A stretch of DNA of 64,000 bases, taken from NCBI GenBank assembly GCA_017462125.1, contig JAFTRQ010000074.1, forward strand, positions 1 to 64,000. Reading direction: 5' to 3'. Below are positions 1-7,849 of this stretch, piece by piece. A program made the translations under genes and the position numbers. The DNA comes from Clostridia bacterium. GTDB taxonomy: Bacteria > Bacillota_A > Clostridia > Oscillospirales > CAG-272. Positions within the stretch are counted from its first letter, which is position 1; each line of letters opens with the position of its first letter. Below the pieces are notes generated by a model. It was not told where the DNA came from, searched no databases, and worked only from the letters and a program-made list of their open reading frames with translations.

Positions 1-5
1 AAAAA

Positions 6-65
6 TGCAGAAAAGAGAGAGTTTTACGGAATTTTACTTCCGCATTACTCTCTCTTCTGTTTTTA
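6..65. terminator. Bidirectional hairpin terminator
   Basis: Arms at 8-21 (CAGAAAAGAGAGAG) and 48-59 (CTCTCTCTTCTG) pair around a smaller internal hairpin. A T-run follows on the plus strand and another on the minus strand. It lies downstream of the DUF4190 gene on the minus strand and could also end a plus-strand gene beyond the left edge. Confidence 0.7.
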
Positions 66-174
66 TTGCCAGTTTCGCATTTGTAATACAAATGCCGTCG
101 GGCTATGCCCATACCCTTATTCAAATTCTCCGATAAGGACAGCACCGATTACTGCGAGCGCTTTTTTGTTTCTT

Positions 175-594
175 TTATGCAACCACCGATAATGCGATCA
201 GCGCGATCATATAGAGGAATGCAATTCCATACAGAATGACCGAAACAGTACCTATGATCTTGCCTGCTATAGCAAAGCCCGAGGTGTTTCCGTTTTTCCT
301 CGCCACAGAGGACAGGATCAATGCCACAATGGCAGGAATAAAACCGCCACAGCACGTCATCGATATGATGGCGAGGATCATAGAAGTGATCGCCATACCT
401 TGATAGGGTTGGGTATTTACTTCGGGTTCATCGGTAAACTGATAAGGGTTTTCAAAATCCTGCGGATTTTCGGGATTGTTATCGTCGGAGTTGCCAAAGC
501 TTGAATTGTCATTTGAGGACTGCGCGGGCAGATCATGATTCACGGAGTCGTCATGCTCCGCTTGCCCATTATTATCATACGGATTGTAATTCAT
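175..594 (-). CDS. DUF4190-like small membrane protein
   Basis: A 139-residue protein. The first ~65 residues are polar, rich in Asn, Asp, Gln and Pro, and look disordered and cytoplasmic. Two hydrophobic segments follow (about 68-92 and 105-138), joined by a short basic, glycine-containing loop (SSVARKNGNTSGFAIAG). This layout is typical of DUF4190 proteins, whose function is not established. The ATG is preceded by AAGGAGG at 8 nt. The gene has its own promoter, whose -10 lies inside a perfect 15-bp palindrome, so it is probably transcribed and regulated separately from glmM upstream. The family call rests on the loop and helix pair; no catalytic role is implied. Confidence 0.75.
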   Translation of the reverse strand: MNYNPYDNNGQAEHDDSVNHDLPAQSSNDNSSFGNSDDNNPENPQDFENPYQFTDEPEVNTQPYQGMAITSMILAIISMTCCGGFIPAIVALILSSVARKNGNTSGFAIAGKIIGTVSVILYGIAFLYMIALIALSVVA

Positions 595-620
595 TCGTCA
601 AACCTCCTTTTGGCACTATG

Positions 621-654
621 GTGATATCATATCACAAAAAAGAGGATTTGTCAA
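621..654 (-). promoter_or_regulatory. Promoter and palindromic operator of the DUF4190 gene
   Basis: On the minus strand TTGACA (649-654) and TATGAT (626-631) are separated by 17 nt. The -10 is embedded in the perfect 7-1-7 palindrome GTGATATCATATCAC (621-635), which is the size of a repressor site. Confidence 0.7.
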
Positions 655-699
655 GTTTTATCAGCAAATTGCAAAACCGCTTCCTGCTGCAGAGCTCAC

Positions 700-2070
700 T
701 CAATCCTTTACGGGGTATCCAAGCTCTGCTATTTTGTCCGTTACCAATTCGATGCATCTTTGGCAGGTCTTTTCATCTGACGCCTCCGCCATTACTCTGA
801 TTACCGGCTCGGTGCCTGATTTGCGCAGAAGTATTCTCCCCTCTCCACCAAGCACGCTTTCTGCTTTTCTCACTGCCTCAAGGACGCTTTCATCTCTGAT
901 GATCCTTTCCTTATCCTCCTCCCGCACTCTCACGTTGACAAGTGCCTGCGGATAAACCGTTACAGGCTCCGCAAGCTTGGAAAGCGTTGATTTTTTCGCG
1001 ATCATAACCTCCATCATTTTCAGGCTTGTAAGAATTCCGTCCCCTGTGGAAGCATATTGACTGAATATGATATGCCCCGATTGCTCACCACCGATGCAAT
1101 TATTGTGCTCTGTCATATAGTCGTGTACGTTTTTGTCACCAACCGCGGTCTTTGCATACCCGATCCCGATCTCATCCAACGCCTTGAAAAATCCAAGATT
1201 CGACATTACGGTTGCTACCACTGTATTATTTGTAAGCTCTCCTTGCTCTTTGAGATAGCGAGCGTAGATATAGAGTATCTTGTCACCGTCAACCACCTCA
1301 CCGTTTTCATCCACACAGAGGCAACGGTCGGCATCGCCATCGTATGCAAAGCCCACGTCGATGCCGTTTTCCACTACAAATTTGCACAGCCCTTCGATAT
1401 GCGTGCTCCCTGCTTCACGGTTGATATTCGTTCCGTCGGGCTCTGCGTTGATAACGTAGGTCTTGGCACCGAGAGCATCAAAAACAGCCTTTGCTATAGT
1501 CCAAGCCGCTCCGTTGGCACAGTCAAGCGCGATCCTGTACTGCTTGAAGGAATACTTTCCAAGCGAGATCAAATATCCGACGTAGCGATTTCTTCCCGCA
1601 ACATAGTCAACCGTTCGACCTATCCTCTCCTTCGTAGCAAATGGGATCTCCCCGATCTTACCGTCAAGATAGTCTTCTACCTTTTCGATGATCTCGTCCT
1701 CCATCTTCTCGCCCATTGCGTTGATCAGCTTGATTCCGTTATCATAATAAGGATTGTGGCTTGCAGAGATCATAATGCCGCAATCGAAACCATCTACCTT
1801 TGTAATATACGCCACCGACGGCGTGGTGGTAACGTGCATCAGGCAGGCATCCGCACCCGATGCGGTTATGCCTGCGGCAAGTGCGTATTCATACATATAG
1901 GACGAACGTCTGGTGTCCTTGCCGATCAGTATTTTCGCGTTCTCTCCTTTGCCGACGCGCTTTTGTCCGTAGTACCAGCCCAAAAACCTGCCGATCTTGA
2001 ACGCATGCTCCACCGTCAGCACAACGTTTGCTTCACCTCTGAAGCCATCTGTTCCAAAATATCTTCCCAT
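700..2070 (-). CDS. glmM: Phosphoglucosamine mutase GlmM
   Basis: A 456-residue enzyme interconverting glucosamine-6-phosphate and glucosamine-1-phosphate in cytosolic UDP-GlcNAc synthesis. All family landmarks are present: N-terminal GRYFGTDGFRG, the phospho-serine loop ISASHNP (Ser104), the metal loop DGDADR (244-249), the sugar loop GEQSGH, and the C-terminal phosphate loop RKSGTEP. The open frame extends 53 codons further upstream, but that part overlaps the preceding gene and has no family similarity. The ATG at 2070 has GGAGAAG just upstream and gives the usual length. It lies 26 nt behind a GlmU-like acetyltransferase gene, so the two probably share a transcript and supply consecutive steps. 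Confidence 0.96.
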   Translation of the reverse strand: MGRYFGTDGFRGEANVVLTVEHAFKIGRFLGWYYGQKRVGKGENAKILIGKDTRRSSYMYEYALAAGITASGADACLMHVTTTPSVAYITKVDGFDCGIMISASHNPYYDNGIKLINAMGEKMEDEIIEKVEDYLDGKIGEIPFATKERIGRTVDYVAGRNRYVGYLISLGKYSFKQYRIALDCANGAAWTIAKAVFDALGAKTYVINAEPDGTNINREAGSTHIEGLCKFVVENGIDVGFAYDGDADRCLCVDENGEVVDGDKILYIYARYLKEQGELTNNTVVATVMSNLGFFKALDEIGIGYAKTAVGDKNVHDYMTEHNNCIGGEQSGHIIFSQYASTGDGILTSLKMMEVMIAKKSTLSKLAEPVTVYPQALVNVRVREEDKERIIRDESVLEAVRKAESVLGGEGRILLRKSGTEPVIRVMAEASDEKTCQRCIELVTDKIAELGYPVKD

Positions 2071-2096
2071 CTTCTCCACGCTCCAATCTGAACCTA

Positions 2097-2765
2097 TCAA
2101 ACACGCTTGACAACTGTTCCATCCGCTTTCAGGATCGAGTTTTCGGGGATCACGCCTCTGACTGACGTTAGCGGATAGACCGAGGTTTCTCTGCCTATTA
2201 CGGCTCCCGGATTCAACACCGCCCCGCAACCGATCTCGACAAAATCCCCAAGCATCGCGCCCACCTTTTTCCTGCCCGTGGAGAACCGCGCACCATCTCC
2301 CAGCCGTATCTCCACAAGGCTTTTATCTGATTTTACGTTGCTTGTGATCGCGCCTGCTCCGAGATGTGCCTTATAGCCCAAAATGCTGTCACCAACGTAA
2401 TTATAATGGGGCACCTGCACACCGTCAAACAGGATGCAGTTTTTCAGCTCTGTAGAGTTTCCTACCACACAGCCCTCTCCTATTAGCGCGTTGCCTCTTA
2501 TAAAAGCGCCGTGTCGGATCTCCGTCCCGTGCCCGATGATAGCAGGTCCGCCGATAAAAGCGGTAGGCGCAACGGTGGCACTTTTTGAGACCCATACGTC
2601 TTCCGTCATCCGCACGTACAGCTCAGAGGCAAGCGTGCATCCGATCGCTTTTATAATATCCCCGATCCTGTCCAGCGCCTCCCACGGGTACTGAAGGTCG
2701 GCAAGATATGCACCCGCCGCAGTATGCGTCAGATCAAACAGGCGGGACACTTTCACGTTATCCAT
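2097..2765 (-). CDS. GlmU-like left-handed beta-helix acyltransferase
   Basis: A 222-residue protein with hexapeptide repeats (for example IGGPAIIGHGTEIRHGAFI, then IGEGCVVG) that form a left-handed beta-helix. The segment HYNYVGDSILG...LGAGAITSNVK matches the acetyltransferase half of GlmU, where the histidine is catalytic and the GAGTI-like loop binds acetyl-CoA. No pyrophosphorylase domain is present. The first ~60 residues are a helical extension naming no family I recognise. By family it should acetylate a sugar phosphate or nucleotide sugar. Its position directly upstream of glmM suggests glucosamine-1-phosphate, which is an inference. A clear AAGGAG precedes the ATG. A separate uridylyltransferase would be needed elsewhere in the genome. 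Confidence 0.8.
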   Translation of the reverse strand: MDNVKVSRLFDLTHTAAGAYLADLQYPWEALDRIGDIIKAIGCTLASELYVRMTEDVWVSKSATVAPTAFIGGPAIIGHGTEIRHGAFIRGNALIGEGCVVGNSTELKNCILFDGVQVPHYNYVGDSILGYKAHLGAGAITSNVKSDKSLVEIRLGDGARFSTGRKKVGAMLGDFVEIGCGAVLNPGAVIGRETSVYPLTSVRGVIPENSILKADGTVVKRV

Positions 2766-2793
2766 AGAATATTCTCCTTTTGCAGTTTATATA

Positions 2794-2834
2794 AGTATTA
2801 CCTCCGATCTACGTCTGTAGTCGGAGGTAATACT
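2794..2834. repeat. 14-bp inverted repeat between mutS2 and the acyltransferase gene
   Basis: AGTATTACCTCCGA (2794-2807) and its perfect complement (2821-2834) flank a 13-nt loop. On the minus strand it follows mutS2 by 28 nt and ends 29 nt before the next start. No strong T-run follows, so it may be a weak terminator, an RNA processing site or a leader hairpin. Confidence 0.65.
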
Positions 2835-2862
2835 CTGTCTATGGATATTATATGCAAATTTC

Positions 2863-5253
2863 TTATTTTAGTTCGACCACGGTGACACCACCGTCGCCCT
2901 CTCCAAACTGACCGATACGGAAGCCTGAGATGCGCTTATCTCCCTTTAAGAACTTCCAAAGCGCACTCTTCAGCGCACCTGTACCCTTACCGTGGATCAA
3001 GCGAACCGTGCGGACGTTCGCCAAGGTAGCCTCGTCAAAATACTTATCGACGGCAAGCCAAGCCTCGTCGCCCGTCATTCCGCGCAGATCGATCTCATCA
3101 CGGAACGCGGTAGCGCGGCTCACGGTATAGGACGAAGCCTTCACCTTCTTCTCGCCGCTCGTTACAACGGTCTCGTTTTCCTTCAGACGAAGATCCTTTA
3201 TATTGACTCTCGTTTGCATAATGCCCGCCTGAACGCGTACGTTTCCGGACTTATCGGGATCCTCAAGGAGTGTAGCATCCGCGCCGATGGTCATAATCGT
3301 GACTTCATCGCCCTTTTTCAGCTTCCTCGGGAGAACGTAATGCTCGTCACGCTTAGGCTTTTCCACGGGGTCAAACTTCTCCGAATTATCTCGGAGATGC
3401 TCACGGACGGCTCTGCGCGCGCTGTCAAGCTCGCTACCCAGCCGTTCGGAATCCTTAGCCTTGCGTACCTTATCCATTTGCTCCATAATAAAATCGCTGG
3501 ATGCCTTGGCGCTTGTCACCATCGCGCTTGCCTTTGCTCTTGCCTTTTCAAGCTCGCGCTCGGATTCCTCGATTCTCTTTTTGATCTGCTTTTCAGACTC
3601 TGCCTTGAATCTTTCGTAATCGGCGCGCATTGCTTCCGTTTCCTCGCGGTTGCGCTCCATTTCAAGACGGGTCTGCTCAAGCTGACCGATGATATCCTCA
3701 AACTTGCGGTTATCGCTGCTGATATAATTCTCCGCACTGTCGATGATCTCGCGAGGAAGACCAAGCTTCTCGGAGATCGCAAAGGCATTGGATTTTCCGG
3801 GCGTACCGATGATCAGCTTATAGGTCGGCTTCAAGGTCTCCACGTCAAACTCGCAGGATGCGTTACAAACGCCCTTGGTATCAAGCGCATATGCCTTCAG
3901 CTCTGCGTAGTGCGTGGTAGCCGCGCACATTGCCCCTTTGCTTCTGACAAAGTCAATGATCGAAACGGCAAGTGCCGCACCCTCGACGGGATCGGTTCCC
4001 ACACCAAGCTCGTCAAACAGCACCAAGGAACGGCTGTTGACCGCATCCATAAAGGATACGATATTTACCATATGGGACGAGAAGGTAGAAAGGGACTGCT
4101 CGATGCTCTGCTCATCACCGATGTCAACGAGAATGTTATCGCAAACGGTGACTACACTGCCCTCGTCGGCAGGAATATGCAGACCTGCCTGCGCCATCAG
4201 AAGGAAGAGTCCCAAGGTCTTCAACGTAACCGTTTTTCCTCCCGTATTGGGGCCTGTAATGATCATCGTATCGTAGCTACCTCCGACAGCAACGTTGATC
4301 GGCACCACGCGGGATTTATCGATAAGAGGATGTCTTGCCCTCTTCAGGTCTACTATCTTATCGCTTGACACGGAGGGAGCCGAAGCGTTCATCGCAATGG
4401 ACATCTGTGCGCAAGCAAAGCAAAATGCAAGCTCGGTGATATTTCTGTAATTGAGCCAAAGTGCATCGGACACATTCGCCACGTCGGCGGAAAGCGCCGT
4501 CAGAATCTTTTCGATCTCATGCTGTTCCTTGGATTCCAGAACGCGAAGCTCATTGTTCGCCTCCACCACAGCCACAGGCTCCACAAATATAGTTGCGCCT
4601 GAGGACGAGGTGTCGTGAATCAGACCCTTGACCTCGTTCTTACACTCCGCCTTTACGGGAATGACGTACCGTCCGTTTCTTGTGGTGACGATATTTTCCT
4701 GCAGATATTTCGAGTGGGAGCCTCCCTGCACGTATTTCTGCAGGGTCTCTTTTATTTTGTTGTTTGTAATTCTGATCTGGCGACGAATATTTGCCAGCGT
4801 ATCGGATGCCTCGTCTGCGATCAGCTCCTCGGAGATGATCGATCGGCTGATCCTTTCCTCGAGAGTTCTGTTGGGCATCAGACGGTCAAATATCTCATCG
4901 AGAACCGTATCAAAAAGATGATTGCCGTGGCAATAATCCACAAGCATTCTTGAGGTGCGAAGCACACCCGCCACGCTCAAAAGCTCACCGGGTGAAAGCA
5001 CGGCACCTTTATCTGCTCTCTCGCAGGATTCGGATACGTCCTTGACCATTCCGAAGGTGGGCATTCCCTTGGCGTCACAAAGACGCTTGGCATCCGTAGT
5101 CCTTCTCTGTCTTTTGAGCACGGTATCCGCGTCGTCGGAGGGCATCAGCAATCTTGCCTGCATTTTCGCCCCCTCGGTAGGAGCGTAGGTTGCAAGCATC
5201 TCGCATATTTTGTCAAATTCAAGTGAACGTAAAGTTTTTTCGTTAAAGCTCAT
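2863..5253 (-). CDS. mutS2: MutS2 family ATPase/Smr protein
   Basis: A 796-residue MutS2. The ATPase has Walker A GPNTGGKT (about residue 333) and Walker B LVLFDELGVGTDP (about 411). A long charged coiled coil (about 510-610) follows, then a KOW-like linker and a C-terminal Smr domain beginning LRGMTGDEAW and containing the HGKGTG motif (about 715-796). The family suppresses recombination, and in Bacillus subtilis MutS2 has been shown to act on collided ribosomes. It lacks the mismatch-recognition domain of MutS1. It starts 14 nt after dxs stops, on the same strand, with TAAGGAA as ribosome site, so co-transcription with dxs is likely. Length is normal and no lesion is seen. Confidence 0.96.
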   Translation of the reverse strand: MSFNEKTLRSLEFDKICEMLATYAPTEGAKMQARLLMPSDDADTVLKRQRRTTDAKRLCDAKGMPTFGMVKDVSESCERADKGAVLSPGELLSVAGVLRTSRMLVDYCHGNHLFDTVLDEIFDRLMPNRTLEERISRSIISEELIADEASDTLANIRRQIRITNNKIKETLQKYVQGGSHSKYLQENIVTTRNGRYVIPVKAECKNEVKGLIHDTSSSGATIFVEPVAVVEANNELRVLESKEQHEIEKILTALSADVANVSDALWLNYRNITELAFCFACAQMSIAMNASAPSVSSDKIVDLKRARHPLIDKSRVVPINVAVGGSYDTMIITGPNTGGKTVTLKTLGLFLLMAQAGLHIPADEGSVVTVCDNILVDIGDEQSIEQSLSTFSSHMVNIVSFMDAVNSRSLVLFDELGVGTDPVEGAALAVSIIDFVRSKGAMCAATTHYAELKAYALDTKGVCNASCEFDVETLKPTYKLIIGTPGKSNAFAISEKLGLPREIIDSAENYISSDNRKFEDIIGQLEQTRLEMERNREETEAMRADYERFKAESEKQIKKRIEESERELEKARAKASAMVTSAKASSDFIMEQMDKVRKAKDSERLGSELDSARRAVREHLRDNSEKFDPVEKPKRDEHYVLPRKLKKGDEVTIMTIGADATLLEDPDKSGNVRVQAGIMQTRVNIKDLRLKENETVVTSGEKKVKASSYTVSRATAFRDEIDLRGMTGDEAWLAVDKYFDEATLANVRTVRLIHGKGTGALKSALWKFLKGDKRISGFRIGQFGEGDGGVTVVELK

Positions 5254-5267
5254 TTCCTTACCAAATA

Positions 5268-7157
5268 TTATAATTCCATCAAATTCTTTGCCCGATCGGC
5301 AATACTGCCCGCATCAAGTCCTGCCGCCTTGAGATAGCTTTCATCGGGCTTTCGTACTGCAAAAGGATTCTCCGTGGCGAGGATGTCGAACCGAACACCT
5401 TTAAGCAGACCGTGCTTTTGCAGTTCCTCCGCCAGCAGCATACCGAATCCGCCGTTTTTGATCTCCTCCTCCACAAAGAGCACGATTTCGGGGCGACTCT
5501 CTGCGATCACCTCGCCTATCTCGCGAGAAAGGCGATCATACGGAGCGATATACTCACAAAGCACCGTACCTGCGGACAAGCCACTCGCAAATAGCAGTTT
5601 TTCAGCCGCAAGGCATTCCTTTGCGATGCGTCCGTGGGTGATCATCAATATTTTCGGCTGATCCTTGGGTACAAAATCACATCTGATACCGATTTTTTCA
5701 TCAGCACGGTCTCCATAAAACGCGCAGACAATCTCTCTGCACTCACTACCTGCGGGATATCGAATCACGGCAGGCATATCTCCGTTGAGTGCTGTTTTTA
5801 AGGACAGCGCAAGTCCACGGTACGTAACGGGAGCGTATATTCTGAAGCTCGGGATCTGGGAGGTAAACGCCACGTCAAAAATTCCGTGGTGCGTTGCACC
5901 GTCCGAATTGTTAAATCCCGCTCTGTCCACACAAAGAACAACGGGAAGCCGCTGCAGCGCCACGTCGTGGATCATCTGATCGTAGGATCGCTGTAAAAAT
6001 GAGGAATAGACCGCAAAAACAGGCTTCATACCGTTTGCGGCAAGTCCTGCGGCAAAGGTGACCGCATGCTCCTCGGCAATACCAACGTCAAAAAAGCGCT
6101 CTGGATATTTATTTGCAAATCCGTCAAGTCCCGTGCCTCCGCTCATCGCGGCTGTAATTGCGCAGATCGTCTCATCCTCATCTGCCATTGTCGAGAGGCA
6201 TTCTCCCATCTCGCGTGAAAAGCTCGTATCGGCACAAGGCATATGCATCGGCGCGAGGCCATGATATCTGTCGGGATTTTCCTCCGCAGGCGCATATCCT
6301 TTTCCTTTTTTTGTTTTAAGATGCACCAGCACGCTCTCACCCGCACTCTTCGCGGCATTCAGCAAGGCCTCCACGTCCTCATAACAGTTTCCGTCGGCAG
6401 GGCCAAGATAATACAAGCCCATATCTTCAAAATAATTACTGCCGTAAAGCGTATTTTTAAGAGATTTTTTCATATCCCTGAGCGCACGGAAAAGCCATTT
6501 TCCGATCAACGGGATCTTTTTGATAAAGGAGCCCGTTGCACGCTTGGCTTTAAAATACCCGCTCTTTCGGCGAAGCTTGGCAAGACTGCCCGCAAAGCGC
6601 CCGATGTTTTTTGAGATCGACATCTCATTTTCATTCAGAATGATGATCAGCTTCAGATCTCTGTCGCAGTTATTCAATGCCTCGTGGATCATTCCGCCTG
6701 TGAAAGCACCGTCTCCGAGAACGGCAATGGTATATGCATCCGAGCCCGACAGCTTATCTGCCTTTGCAAAGCCCAAGGCGGCTGAAAGCGAGGTTGAGCT
6801 ATGTCCTGCGCCAAAGCAATCGTACTTACTTTCGTCGCGGTTTGTAAAACCGGTCAGCCCTCCCGCACGGCGAAGCGTATCAAAGCGGTCAAATCTTTCT
6901 GTCAACAGCTTATGCGTATAGCTTTGATGCCCCACGTCAAATATAAAATGGTCGCGAGGGCAATCAAAAACCTTATGAAGCGCTACGGTCAGCTCCACAA
7001 CACCAAGATTCGACGCAAGATGTCCGCCGTTTCTCTCCGTAGTGCTGACGATACATTGACGTACCTCACCGCAAAGCGCCGCGATCTCATCCTTATCAAG
7101 CTTTTTCAGATCCTCGGGAGAATTCACCCGTCCGAGGTATTGATATTCATTTCCCAC
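5268..7157 (-). CDS. dxs: 1-deoxy-D-xylulose-5-phosphate synthase
   Basis: A 629-residue thiamine-diphosphate enzyme that condenses pyruvate and glyceraldehyde-3-phosphate in the first step of the MEP isoprenoid pathway. Recognised motifs: DVGHQSYTHKLLT, GHSSTSLSAALG, the ThDP motif GDGAFTGGM...LNN (about 145-175), the catalytic-Glu region GIAEEHAVTFAAG (about 364) and DGATHHGIFD. The last motif is preceded by FNNS where most Dxs have a Val-Gly-type turn. The frame opens with a TTG 14 codons earlier, but GGGAGG sits 8 nt before GTG (7155-7157), and the family's N-terminal YQYLGRVNSPEDLKKL follows directly, so GTG is chosen. It leads the dxs-mutS2 transcription unit. Confidence 0.95.
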   Translation of the reverse strand: MGNEYQYLGRVNSPEDLKKLDKDEIAALCGEVRQCIVSTTERNGGHLASNLGVVELTVALHKVFDCPRDHFIFDVGHQSYTHKLLTERFDRFDTLRRAGGLTGFTNRDESKYDCFGAGHSSTSLSAALGFAKADKLSGSDAYTIAVLGDGAFTGGMIHEALNNCDRDLKLIIILNENEMSISKNIGRFAGSLAKLRRKSGYFKAKRATGSFIKKIPLIGKWLFRALRDMKKSLKNTLYGSNYFEDMGLYYLGPADGNCYEDVEALLNAAKSAGESVLVHLKTKKGKGYAPAEENPDRYHGLAPMHMPCADTSFSREMGECLSTMADEDETICAITAAMSGGTGLDGFANKYPERFFDVGIAEEHAVTFAAGLAANGMKPVFAVYSSFLQRSYDQMIHDVALQRLPVVLCVDRAGFNNSDGATHHGIFDVAFTSQIPSFRIYAPVTYRGLALSLKTALNGDMPAVIRYPAGSECREIVCAFYGDRADEKIGIRCDFVPKDQPKILMITHGRIAKECLAAEKLLFASGLSAGTVLCEYIAPYDRLSREIGEVIAESRPEIVLFVEEEIKNGGFGMLLAEELQKHGLLKGVRFDILATENPFAVRKPDESYLKAAGLDAGSIADRAKNLMEL

Positions 7158-7204
7158 GGAAGCATCCTCCCTTTCTTTTCGTAATGCACAAGCATCCAAA
7201 TTAT

Positions 7205-7233
7205 ATTATAGCATTTTTTTCGGCAATTGTAAA
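7205..7233 (-). promoter_or_regulatory. Sigma-A promoter of dxs
   Basis: TTTACA (7228-7233) and TATAAT (7205-7210) lie 17 nt apart on the minus strand, about 50 nt before the GTG start of dxs. Confidence 0.75.
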
Positions 7234-7270
7234 GAGGTTTGCAAAAAATCAACCGATAATCTATATAACG

Positions 7271-7301
7271 AAAAAAGAGCCGCTTAAAGCGACTCTTTTT
7301 T
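7271..7301 (-). terminator. Intrinsic terminator of the small lipoprotein gene
   Basis: AAAAAAGAGCCGCTT and AAGCGACTCTTTTTT pair with one mismatch around a short loop. A T-run follows on both strands. It separates the lipoprotein gene from the dxs promoter. Confidence 0.8.
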
Positions 7302-7314
7302 ATGTAGTTACAAA

Positions 7315-7731
7315 TTACTTTGCAGCCTTTACGCCAGCCTTTGTGCCGAAGTAGATCATGTTACCGGACTTCTTAACAACCCAGTCAGTCTCTTCGTCAT
7401 CCTTTTCGTCCTCAGCATATGCCTGAACGTCTTCCCACTCAGCGTTTGCAGCGTCCTTATCCTCAAAGTAGATAATGGTTACGTGCTCGCCGTCAGAGTT
7501 TGTACCGCTGACAACACACTCAACATCCTTGATGCCTGCAACGGAGAGAGCTGCGAGAGCAAGTGCGCCAAGACCGTCGTTATCGATCTTTGTAGCAGTA
7601 TAGCCGTTCTCATCGAGAGCTGCCTTTGCATCTGCAGGATCCTTTGCGGGACCACCACAAGAAACAAGTGCGAGACACATCATAACTGCAACGAGTGTAA
7701 GTGCAAGAACTTTAACGATAGATTTTTTCAT
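7315..7731 (-). CDS. Small predicted lipoprotein of unknown function
   Basis: A 138-residue secreted protein. It has a basic start (MKKSIVK), a hydrophobic core and the lipobox LVSC with Gly-Gly following, so it should be lipidated and anchored outside the membrane. The mature part is acidic and shows no motif I recognise. It resembles small alpha/beta domains with the line VTIIYFEDKDAANAEW. The frame opens 30 codons upstream, but AAAGGAG 10 nt before the ATG at 7731 and the signal peptide fix the start. The gene is monocistronic, with its own promoter and terminator. Such single lipoproteins are common in Clostridia; no role is assigned. Confidence 0.85.
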   Translation of the reverse strand: MKKSIVKVLALTLVAVMMCLALVSCGGPAKDPADAKAALDENGYTATKIDNDGLGALALAALSVAGIKDVECVVSGTNSDGEHVTIIYFEDKDAANAEWEDVQAYAEDEKDDEETDWVVKKSGNMIYFGTKAGVKAAK

Positions 7732-7755
7732 GACAAAAAATCTCCTTTCTAAAAA

Positions 7756-7794
7756 TGGTACTACCATTATATAACTTTTTTTTGTTTTTGTCAA
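7756..7794 (-). promoter_or_regulatory. Promoter of the small lipoprotein gene with downstream palindrome
   Basis: TTGACA (7789-7794) and TATAAT (7766-7771) are 17 nt apart on the minus strand. The palindrome TGGTACTACCA (7756-7766) abuts the -10 on the transcript side. Confidence 0.8.
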
Positions 7795-7849
7795 GTATTT
7801 ATTCACATTTTTATCACACAAAAAACAAATTAATACTTTCGTAACAAAC

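Noticed and set aside
1057..2091. 344-codon plus-strand open frame opposite glmM
   Set aside because: Shadow of a conserved gene: no family motif, no ribosome site, antisense to intact GlmM.
2992..4368. 458-codon plus-strand open frame opposite mutS2
   Set aside because: Antisense to the ATPase and coiled-coil region, with no motif or ribosome site.
7158..7199. TTG start for dxs
   Set aside because: No ribosome site before it, whereas GGGAGG is correctly spaced for the GTG at 7157 and the family N-terminus begins there.
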